35,755 nucleotides of DNA from Spongiibacteraceae bacterium (GTDB lineage: Bacteria; Pseudomonadota; Gammaproteobacteria; Pseudomonadales; Spongiibacteraceae): positions 1-35,755 of the forward strand of contig PAKT01000114.1 in assembly GCA_002710725.1 (NCBI GenBank). Reading direction: 5' to 3'. Each line of letters opens with the position of its first letter. The stretch's first letter is position 1. The notes under the pieces are model-generated. The model was not told the DNA's origin, did no database searches, and worked only from the letters and a program-made list of their open reading frames with translations. This document shows, one piece after another, positions 29,179 through 35,755 of this stretch. Both the position numbers and the translations under genes were made by a program.

Positions 29179-31329
29179 TTACTCAACCAGGGTATCAGCC
29201 AGAATCCGCGGCGTAATGAAGATCAGCAGTTCAGATTTGTCCTGATCAACCGTGCTGCGGCGGAAAAGGCGGCCAATGTAAGGGATATCGCCAAAGAAGG
29301 GAACCTTGGTCACTGACTCAATATCGGTGGTCTCGTAAACACCCCCCAGTACCACCGTCTGGCCATTGCCCACCAGCACCTTGGTTTTCAGTTCGGTGGT
29401 ATCGATGGTGGGCACCTGGCCGCCAAGGCCGGTAGCGATAACCAGCTGGCCTACCGTGTCCTGGTTGATCAACAGGTCGAGCAGGATGCGATCGTCCGGG
29501 GTGATAATGGGCGTCACATCCAGGCTCAGCACGGCCTCTTTAAAGGCGATGGTAGTTTCACCATTGGCCGATGACTGCGGGTATGGGATTTCGGTACCGG
29601 CCTTGATAATTGCCGGCTCTTTGTCACCGGTAATGACTTTGGGCTGGGAGACAATCTCACCCCGCCCCTTCGACTCCAGCGCCGACAACTCCAGGTTGAG
29701 GAAGTGATCGTCCTCAATAAAGCCAAGAGCAAAAGATCCTGCGGCCCCGGCAACCCCGAGGTCGGAAATCATACCCGGGATAACCTCGAAGGAGTTTGAA
29801 CCGGAATTGGCGGCATCGATCAGATTGTTGGTGGTTGCGTTGTTGTCCTCGATGGTCGCGTTCGCGGAGATAACGTTACCCGCATCATTGATGTCGTAGT
29901 AGGCACCACCCCAGCGCACACCCAGACTCTTGTCGAAATCCGTGCTGGCTCGAACGATCCGCGCCTCGATCTGCACCTGGCGGATCGGCACGTCGATCTG
30001 CTTGATCAGACGGCGAATTTCATCGAGTTTTTCTGCGGTTTCGGTAATCAGCAGGGAGTTGGTGCGCGACTCCAGCACCACCCGGCCGCGCTCAGTCAGA
30101 ATGTCCTCGCCCTCATAGTTGTTACCGCCGCGACCTCTGTTGCGTGAACGCTCAAACAGCCCCATCAGATCCTTGGCATCGGCGTAACGAATGCGGATAA
30201 ACTCGCTGCGCAGGGGCGACAGTTCCCGCACCTGTTTCTGGGCTTCGATTTCCTGGCGCTCGCGCTCGGCAATCTCTGCCGCCGGCGCCACCATCAAGAC
30301 ATTACCGACCAGACGCTTGTCCAGACCCTTGGTTTTAAGCACCAGCTCCAGCGCCTGATCCCAGGGTACGTTTTTCAGGCGCAGGGTAATGTTGCCCGAC
30401 ACCGTGTCACTGGCGACCAGGTTAAGCTCGGTAAAGTCTGCGATTAACTGCAGTACCGCGCGCACTTCAATATCCTGAAAGTTCAGCGACAGCTTCTCGC
30501 CGACGTAGGCAAACTCCTTGCGCCGCTCTTCCACTTCTTCGGAGGTCAGGGGCTTAACACTGACCACATACTGATTGTCCGCCTGGTAGGCCAGATAGTC
30601 GTAATCGCCGCTGGATTTGAGCTCAAAGCGGGCACCGCGATTGGTGCTCTGGGCATCAACAACCTGAACCGGAGTGGCGAAGTCGCCCACGTCGTAGCGG
30701 CGGCGCAGCTTTTCAGGCAGGGCTACGTCATTAAACTCGACGAAGATCTTGGAGCCCTGCTCGTAGACATTGATATCGGCCTTGGGGTCTTTAAGACTCA
30801 TGACCAGCATGCCTTCGCCATTGGCGCCACGCTTGAAATCCATATCCTTGATCTGGTTGCCGCGGGCCGTTTCAACCTCAGGCGTTGCACTGGAAATCTG
30901 CTGCAGCGTGCCACCGGCATCCTTCAGGTATTCCGTCGCCACCGAGCCGACTTCCACTACCAGGTCATTCCCTTCGACTCGGGTGAGGTAAGGCACCAGC
31001 TCAATCAGATTGAGTACCAGGCGCGTGCGATCACCGCCCTCCAGCACAATGGCGCTGCTGGCATTGCCGTAGGACAGGGGGTATTTCTTCTGCGACAGCG
31101 CACTGCTTACACCCGGCAAGTCGAGCGCGATACGCGCCGGCTTCTCGATGGTGTAGCCCTTGGGTTCTGGCGGCGCAGAATCAAAGCTTAGACGGGCCTC
31201 AAACCGACCACCCTGCAGGGCAGAGAACTGGATATCCTTGAGTTCGCTGGCAAACAGGGGATGAGTGAAGATCGCGCAAGCCGCCCAAAGCAGATACCGC
31301 TGAAATTTATTTGGCTTAAAGGTATTCAT
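29179..31329 (-). CDS. pilQ: Type IV pilus secretin
   Basis: Outer-membrane channel subunit of 716 residues through which the type IV pilus passes. The signal peptide ends near Ala28. Two AMIN domains (about 30-115 and 160-255, peptidoglycan binding) are followed by the STN/N0 domain (290-345) with SLNFQDIEVRAVLQLIADFTELN. The N1 domain (375-460) and the secretin pore (510-712) with VPFFGDIPYIGRLFRR and ELLIFITPRIL complete it. RBS GGAGAAG precedes ATG 31329. It closes the pilMNOPQ operon. Confidence 0.96.
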   Translation of the reverse strand: MNTFKPNKFQRYLLWAACAIFTHPLFASELKDIQFSALQGGRFEARLSFDSAPPEPKGYTIEKPARIALDLPGVSSALSQKKYPLSYGNASSAIVLEGGDRTRLVLNLIELVPYLTRVEGNDLVVEVGSVATEYLKDAGGTLQQISSATPEVETARGNQIKDMDFKRGANGEGMLVMSLKDPKADINVYEQGSKIFVEFNDVALPEKLRRRYDVGDFATPVQVVDAQSTNRGARFELKSSGDYDYLAYQADNQYVVSVKPLTSEEVEERRKEFAYVGEKLSLNFQDIEVRAVLQLIADFTELNLVASDTVSGNITLRLKNVPWDQALELVLKTKGLDKRLVGNVLMVAPAAEIAERERQEIEAQKQVRELSPLRSEFIRIRYADAKDLMGLFERSRNRGRGGNNYEGEDILTERGRVVLESRTNSLLITETAEKLDEIRRLIKQIDVPIRQVQIEARIVRASTDFDKSLGVRWGGAYYDINDAGNVISANATIEDNNATTNNLIDAANSGSNSFEVIPGMISDLGVAGAAGSFALGFIEDDHFLNLELSALESKGRGEIVSQPKVITGDKEPAIIKAGTEIPYPQSSANGETTIAFKEAVLSLDVTPIITPDDRILLDLLINQDTVGQLVIATGLGGQVPTIDTTELKTKVLVGNGQTVVLGGVYETTDIESVTKVPFFGDIPYIGRLFRRSTVDQDKSELLIFITPRILADTLVE

Positions 31330-31344
31330 GACTTCTCCACTCGC

Positions 31345-31878
31345 TTAGCCGTCACTCGTTTTTATTTCCAGGGTTCGCGGTCTTTCGATCCAGCCGTCGC
31401 CACCATCCGAAACAATTTCAATAATCAACACACTGGTTTCCGTCGACTCGACCACCCGACCGTGATTTCGGCCCAGGAAGTTTCCGCGACGCACCCGGTG
31501 CACACTGTTTTCGCTGTCTTTGATAAGGGCCCAGCGCACGCCATCCAACTCCAGCGAGCCGACCATCCGCAGCGAATCCAGGCTGAATTGCTCCAGAAAC
31601 TCCTGCTTGCGGTTGAAATCTGGCTTCACCGCCGTATTGCCGGATAGCCGCGCCACCTGTTTCGCCTCAACCGGCTTGATAAAGGGACTGCGCAGCCCCG
31701 ACGCGCTGTAGTTAAAGGCCTTGTAAGCCTTGAACGGCGGGATCGGCGGAATCTGCGGTACCGGCCGGGATTTAACCTCGGCCATATAGGCGTCGATATC
31801 CTCGTAGGAGGCGTTGCCGCCGCAGCCCGCCACCAGCAGGCTCGTCATCAGGACCGGGATCAGTGTCTTTGTTTTCAT
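31345..31878 (-). CDS. pilP: Type IV pilus lipoprotein PilP
   Basis: Inner-membrane lipoprotein of 177 residues that links the PilNO complex to the PilQ secretin. The signal peptide ends in LVAGC (acylated Cys19), followed by a flexible proline-rich linker (KSRPVPQIPPIPPFKAY). The beta-sandwich PilP domain (about 90-177) carries the family segment LEQFSLDSLRMVGSL. The ATG at 31878 overlaps the pilO stop by 4 bases (ATGA), implying coupled translation. Confidence 0.95.
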   Translation of the reverse strand: MKTKTLIPVLMTSLLVAGCGGNASYEDIDAYMAEVKSRPVPQIPPIPPFKAYKAFNYSASGLRSPFIKPVEAKQVARLSGNTAVKPDFNRKQEFLEQFSLDSLRMVGSLELDGVRWALIKDSENSVHRVRRGNFLGRNHGRVVESTETSVLIIEIVSDGGDGWIERPRTLEIKTSDG

Positions 31879-32492
31879 CCATCGACCTCCGGATCACGGT
31901 AGCGGTAGGTCTTCGCGGTAATCGACATATTCAGGTCAATGCCGCCCTGGGCTCCGCCAATCTTGAAATCATGCAGGGTCACGATACGCGGCAAGCCGGC
32001 TATACCGCTGACGAAGGCCGCCAGATCATGATAGGGGCCCTTCACCTGGATGCTGATCGGCAGCTCCACATAGAACTCCTTGCGAACTTCCGGCTGCAGC
32101 TGGATCGAGGTAATTTCCAGACCATTGGAAACGCCTTCTTCGGTGATATCTTCCAGCAGCCCCGGCACTTCGGTATCGGTCGGCAGTTGGCTGAGAAGGG
32201 CACCAAAGGTCTCCTCCATTTCAATCATCTGCTTGCGATAAGCGGCCAGATTGGCCGCCTTGAAGGCCTTGCGTTTGTATTCCTCGCGCAGCTCCTGCTC
32301 CTTCGCGGTAACCTTCTCCAGCTCCAGCCGCAACGGCTCAATCAACTGAAAATAGCCGCCCACCAAAACACCGACAAAGACCACAGCCCAGACGATGCTC
32401 TTGACCAGAATCGGCCAGGTGCCAATGGACTGCAGGTCAATGTTGTTAATATCAAAATCTTTAAGCTCTTTAAGCGCGTCCTGAAATGCCAC
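31875..32492 (-). CDS. pilO: Type IV pilus alignment protein PilO
   Basis: Inner-membrane protein of 205 residues that pairs with PilN in the alignment complex. A short cytoplasmic N-terminus (ALKELKDFDINNIDLQSIG), a single membrane helix (about 31-49), a coiled coil (52-100) and a ferredoxin-like periplasmic domain (about 105-205) are seen. The start is GTG 32492 with AAGGAG 9 bases before it, 2 bases after the pilN stop. Confidence 0.94.
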   Translation of the reverse strand: MAFQDALKELKDFDINNIDLQSIGTWPILVKSIVWAVVFVGVLVGGYFQLIEPLRLELEKVTAKEQELREEYKRKAFKAANLAAYRKQMIEMEETFGALLSQLPTDTEVPGLLEDITEEGVSNGLEITSIQLQPEVRKEFYVELPISIQVKGPYHDLAAFVSGIAGLPRIVTLHDFKIGGAQGGIDLNMSITAKTYRYRDPEVDG

Positions 32493-32494
32493 GA

Positions 32495-33076
32495 CTATTT
32501 CTCCTTCGCCGCTGCTGCTTCGGCTGCCTCAGCGTCCGGGGACGTGATCTTGAAGGACAGCTGGAACTGGCTACCCTGCTCGCCAAAGTCCGGTGCGGCT
32601 TTTACCGACGTGAGATTCGGATCCTTAAACCACAGGGAGCTGTCCAGTTTGCGCATCAGGCTCGATACCCGGTTGTTGGACTCAGCCTTGCCAGAGACGT
32701 TTATGTTCTCGCCGCTTCGGGTCATATCCAGAAAGTAGGCCCCGTCCGGCATGGTGCGAACAGCCTCGTCGAATATCCGCACAATCACCGGGCGCTTGCC
32801 CTGCAAGCCCTGGATAATTTCCATCCGCTCCAGCAGCTCGGCGCGGCGCTTTTCCAGTTCGCGAATTTCGGCCACCTGCCGATTCAATTCAGCAATATGC
32901 TGCTGCAGGTAACTGTTGCGACCATTCTGGTGCTCAATCAGTGCAGAGACATAGCGGTCACCCAGAAAAACAAGCAGGGCGCCAAATACCGCCATGCCCG
33001 CCAGCACCACCAGAAACTGCTTCTGCAGCGCGGCGCGACGCTCTTCACGCCAGGGGAGGAGGTTGATTCTTGCCAT
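32495..33076 (-). CDS. pilN: Type IV pilus alignment protein PilN
   Basis: Inner-membrane protein of 193 residues. The cytoplasmic N-terminus holds the conserved INLLPWRE motif (4-11), which docks into PilM. A membrane helix (about 20-39), a coiled coil (55-90) and a periplasmic domain follow. The C-terminal tail is Ala/Glu-rich (DAEAAEAAAAKEK). Its ATG overlaps the pilM stop by one base (TGATG). Confidence 0.95.
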   Translation of the reverse strand: MARINLLPWREERRAALQKQFLVVLAGMAVFGALLVFLGDRYVSALIEHQNGRNSYLQQHIAELNRQVAEIRELEKRRAELLERMEIIQGLQGKRPVIVRIFDEAVRTMPDGAYFLDMTRSGENINVSGKAESNNRVSSLMRKLDSSLWFKDPNLTSVKAAPDFGEQGSQFQLSFKITSPDAEAAEAAAAKEK

Positions 33077-34143
33077 CAGTCAAAGCTCCTCAATGCCAGG
33101 CCACAGGCAATCATCATTGCCGGCGCATCCGCGTTCAACGCCAGGACATCCACACCCGGCGCCACTTCCATATTGGCAAAGGGGTTGGCGACCACGGCCG
33201 AGGTGCCCAATTCGTTGGCCACCTGATCCGCCAGGCCACCGGTAGACGCAACACCGCCGGCGAGAACCACAAGGTCAACCATGTTGTACTGGCTGGCGGA
33301 GAAAAAGAATTGCAGCGCGCGATTGACCTGCTGAACCACGGCCTCACGAAACGGCAGCAGCACTTCTTCTTCGTAGTCGTCGGCGATACCGCCTTCTTTC
33401 TTGGCCAGCCCGGCTTCTTCGTAGGTCACACCGTAGCGGCGCTGAATTTCTTCGGTCAGCTGCCGGCCGCCAAACAGCTGCTCGCGGGTATAGATTGTTT
33501 CGCCATCGACGATCACACTCAAGGTAGTGACAGTGGCGCCAATATCAATAATGGCCACCACCGAGTTTTCGTTCAGCTCAAACTGTTCGGCAATCAGGGA
33601 AAAAGTGCGCTCCATGGCGAAAGCTTCGATATCCACCACCTTCGCTTCAAGATCTGCCAGCTCCAGTGCCTCAACCCGGGAATCAATATTTTCCTGCCTG
33701 GAGGCCGCCAGCAGCACTTCCACCATCGCTTCATTGCGCTCCGAGGGACCCAGGATTTCAAAGTCCAGTGCAACCTCTTCCAGCGGGTAGGGAATGTACT
33801 GATCCGCTTCCATGGTGATCTGCGATTCCATCACGTCTTCGCCCAAATCGGCGGACATCTCGATCACCTTGGTGATCACTGCAGCGCCTGACACCGCTAC
33901 CGCAGCATTCTTCTGTTTGGAGCGCGAGCGGGTGTGCGCCAGCCGCAGACTTTCAGCCACCACCTCGGTGTCGGCGATATTCTTTTCGACCACCGCATTC
34001 TGGGGGAGAGGCGCCACAGCGAAACTCTCTACCCGGTAACGGCCGTCATTGAGGCTCAGTTCCAGCACCTTCACAGCGCTGGAACTGATGTCCACTCCAA
34101 CTACCGGGCTGGGTCGCCAGCCGCCAAACAGTTCTTTTAACAC
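33076..34143 (-). CDS. pilM: Type IV pilus actin-like ATPase PilM
   Basis: Cytoplasmic actin-like (FtsA/ASKHA fold) protein of 355 residues that binds the PilN N-terminus and couples the alignment complex to the pilus motor. The nucleotide motifs VGVDISSSAVKVLELS (15-30) and AIIDIGATVTTLSVI, and the adenosine-type motif VVLAGGVASTGGL, are intact. The start is GTG 34143 with AGGAA upstream; the frame has no other suitable start. It is the first gene of the operon and is divergent from ponA. Confidence 0.96.
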   Translation of the reverse strand: MLKELFGGWRPSPVVGVDISSSAVKVLELSLNDGRYRVESFAVAPLPQNAVVEKNIADTEVVAESLRLAHTRSRSKQKNAAVAVSGAAVITKVIEMSADLGEDVMESQITMEADQYIPYPLEEVALDFEILGPSERNEAMVEVLLAASRQENIDSRVEALELADLEAKVVDIEAFAMERTFSLIAEQFELNENSVVAIIDIGATVTTLSVIVDGETIYTREQLFGGRQLTEEIQRRYGVTYEEAGLAKKEGGIADDYEEEVLLPFREAVVQQVNRALQFFFSASQYNMVDLVVLAGGVASTGGLADQVANELGTSAVVANPFANMEVAPGVDVLALNADAPAMMIACGLALRSFD

Positions 34144-34194
34144 CAGAGATTTCCTATCTGCATCCGAGACTTAGAACACACTTTTTATAATTAG

Positions 34195-34223
34195 ATTAAA
34201 TACCAGAGAACCCAATTTCGCAA
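34195..34223 (-). promoter_or_regulatory. Candidate pilM operon promoter
   Basis: Read leftwards, TTGCGA (34223-34218), 17 bases and TTTAAT (34200-34195) form a moderate sigma-70 promoter 52 bases before the pilM GTG. The facing strand has a consensus TATAAT (34229-34234) without a convincing -35, which could serve ponA. Confidence 0.45.
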
Positions 34224-34287
34224 ATAGTTATAATGATTATTGGGTAGACCGCGTCTCATTTCGCTAACATAGGCGCCGATTTGCGAA
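34217..34287. promoter_or_regulatory. Inverted pair TTCGCAAAT / ATTTGCGAA
   Basis: A perfect 9-base inverted pair, 34217-34225 and 34279-34287, lies in the 172-base divergent region between pilM and ponA, 62 bases centre to centre (close to six helix turns). The left copy overlaps the -35 of the pilM promoter. It may be a two-site operator or a hairpin in the ponA leader. Confidence 0.3.
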
Positions 34288-34315
34288 CCGAGCATCACCA
34301 TAGACCAGGGTCAGA

Positions 34316-35755
34316 ATGTCAAAAATTATTGTGCTACGGCGAGTACTTACGCACCTGTTACTGGTACTCGCAGCCGGTGCGATTGCCGGTTTTGCCGCTA
34401 TTTTCATCTATCTCACTCCAAAACTGCCGGATGTCGACACTTTGCGCGATATCCGCCTGCAGACCCCCCTGCGCATCTACAGCCGGGACCAGAAGCTGAT
34501 AGGCGAATTTGGCGAGAAAAAGAGAACACCGCTGGACTTCGAGGACATTCCACCACTTTTTATAAAGGCCTTCCTCGCTGCCGAAGATGACCGCTTTTAC
34601 GAGCATCATGGCGTAGATATCGGCGGCTTGCTGCGAGCGGCGTCACAATTGATTGTCAGCGGCGAAATCCAGACCGGCGGCAGCACCATCACCATGCAGG
34701 TGGCCAAGAACTACTTCCTGACCCAGGAGCGCACCTTCTCCCGCAAGTTCAACGAGATTTTTCTGGCGATCAAAATCGAGCGAGCCCTGAGCAAGCAGGA
34801 AATCCTGGAGCTCTACCTGAACAAAATCTTTCTCGGCAACCACGCCTATGGCATTGAGGCCGCCGCCGGGGTCTATTACGACAAGCATGTGGGCGAGCTG
34901 ACCCTGGCCCAGATGGCGATGATTGCCGGCCTGCCCAAGGCCCCTTCTGCCTACAACCCGCTGGTGAACGCGAGCCGGGCGAAGTCGCGCCGCGACTGGA
35001 TTCTGGCGCGCATGCTGCACCTCGGGTATATCGACGAGGAAGCCTACAAAACCGCGCGCCTGAGTGAAATCTCGGCCAGCTACTACGGCAGCAAGCTGCA
35101 GGCCGAGGCCGCTTACGTTTCGGAAATGATCCGCCGCGACATGATTCGCCGATTTGGCGCCGACGCCTACACCGAAGGCTATCGCGCCTACGCCACCATC
35201 GACAGCGAACTGCAGAACACCGCTAATCAGGCCGTCATCAACGGCGTTACCGAATACGACCGCCGCCACGGCTATCGCGGCCCGGAGCAGCACTGGCAAC
35301 TGACATCGCCGCTTGATCGCGACCACTGGCAGTCAGAGCTGAGGCGCCTGGGCAGTGTCGGTCGCTGGGAACCGGCACTGGTGCTGAGCGTTGAAGATCA
35401 GAGCGTTACCGGTCTGATGCGCGACGGCACCGAAATCGAGCTCTTATGGGAAGACGGACTGGCAGAAGCACGCCCCTATATCAACGAAGACAGCCGGGGT
35501 GACGCGCCAACAACCGCAGCCGATATCCTCAAGCGCGGTGATGTGATCCGCGTGGCCGCCGAACCCGGTAAACGCTGGCAGCTGTCACAACTGCCCGAGG
35601 TCCAGGCATCGCTCGTCTCGATGGACGCCGATACCGGCGCCATTCTCAGTCTGGTGGGCGGCTTCGACTATCAGCACAGCAGCTTTAACCGGGTAACCCA
35701 GGCCAATCGCCAACCCGGCTCCAACTTCAAGCCCTTTGTCTATGCCGCCGCGCTG
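34316..35755 (+). CDS. mrcA: Penicillin-binding protein 1A, partial (runs off the edge)
   Basis: Class A penicillin-binding protein (ponA/mrcA) whose first 480 residues are in the window; the family has about 800-850. It polymerises and cross-links peptidoglycan in the periplasm. One membrane anchor (about 10-33) is followed by the GT51 transglycosylase domain, with catalytic Glu90 in AEDDRFYEHHGVD and the motifs GGSTITMQVAKNYFL and KIFLGNHAYGIEAAA. An OB-type inserted region (about 310-440) and the beginning of the transpeptidase domain follow, with active-site Ser469 and Lys472 in SNFK. RBS AGGG precedes ATG 34316. The gene is divergent from pilM, the usual Pseudomonas arrangement. Confidence 0.95.
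   Translation, partial: MSKIIVLRRVLTHLLLVLAAGAIAGFAAIFIYLTPKLPDVDTLRDIRLQTPLRIYSRDQKLIGEFGEKKRTPLDFEDIPPLFIKAFLAAEDDRFYEHHGVDIGGLLRAASQLIVSGEIQTGGSTITMQVAKNYFLTQERTFSRKFNEIFLAIKIERALSKQEILELYLNKIFLGNHAYGIEAAAGVYYDKHVGELTLAQMAMIAGLPKAPSAYNPLVNASRAKSRRDWILARMLHLGYIDEEAYKTARLSEISASYYGSKLQAEAAYVSEMIRRDMIRRFGADAYTEGYRAYATIDSELQNTANQAVINGVTEYDRRHGYRGPEQHWQLTSPLDRDHWQSELRRLGSVGRWEPALVLSVEDQSVTGLMRDGTEIELLWEDGLAEARPYINEDSRGDAPTTAADILKRGDVIRVAAEPGKRWQLSQLPEVQASLVSMDADTGAILSLVGGFDYQHSSFNRVTQANRQPGSNFKPFVYAAAL

Noticed and set aside
34229-34234. Consensus TATAAT as a firm ponA promoter
   Set aside because: No -35 resembling TTGACA at 16-18 bases and no extended -10 TG, so it is mentioned only as a possibility.

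Overview
The window reads as a chromosomal segment of a marine-type gammaproteobacterium, most likely of the Cellvibrionales (Cellvibrionaceae, Microbulbifer or Halieaceae neighbourhood). The grounds are the GC-rich coding, the pilMNOPQ-aroK-aroB-gltB-gltD-hemE order shared with Pseudomonas and relatives, and above all a fused BioH-BioC protein of the kind known from Saccharophagus and Teredinibacter. No phage, transposase, CRISPR array, rRNA or tRNA gene was seen. Coding density is high and no gene-free stretch exceeds 300 bases.

Layout, left to right. Bases 1-218 hold a nested palindromic, repeat-like non-coding element. It is followed by a HTH regulator, a secreted lipoprotein serine protease and, divergently, a membrane-bound diguanylate cyclase (219-3703). 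A small DUF3094 membrane protein and three acyl-CoA dehydrogenases follow (3712-9379): two tandem paralogues of the DmdC-like class and one AidB-like. The biotin operon bioB-bioF-bioHC-bioD (13946 down to 9469) reads leftwards. Its promoter is covered by a textbook BirA-type operator that also contains the start codon of the divergent gene comF. Then come srkA (stress kinase), a hexapeptide acyltransferase, a TrmB-like methyltransferase, cysE, a LoiP-like M48 lipoprotein protease, tag (3-methyladenine glycosylase) and a DUF4136 lipoprotein (14766-20204).

The right-hand half is the conserved block read leftwards: pilMNOPQ (type IV pilus alignment complex and secretin), aroK, aroB (shikimate pathway), gltB, gltD (glutamate synthase) and hemE. 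ponA/mrcA (penicillin-binding protein 1A) diverges from pilM and runs off the right edge. The SPOR-domain (DamX-like) gene that sits between aroB and gltB in Pseudomonas is absent.

The genes are mainly housekeeping: biotin, cysteine, haem, glutamate and aromatic amino acid synthesis, cell wall and pili. The unusual content lies between the genes: arrays of a CGTC-NNN heptamer at three loci (one a 24-bp inverted pair), a 34-bp palindrome overlapping an acyl-CoA dehydrogenase promoter, and the BirA operator shared with comF. Several genes start with GTG (219-953, 4001-5770, bioF, the TrmB-like gene, pilO, pilM).
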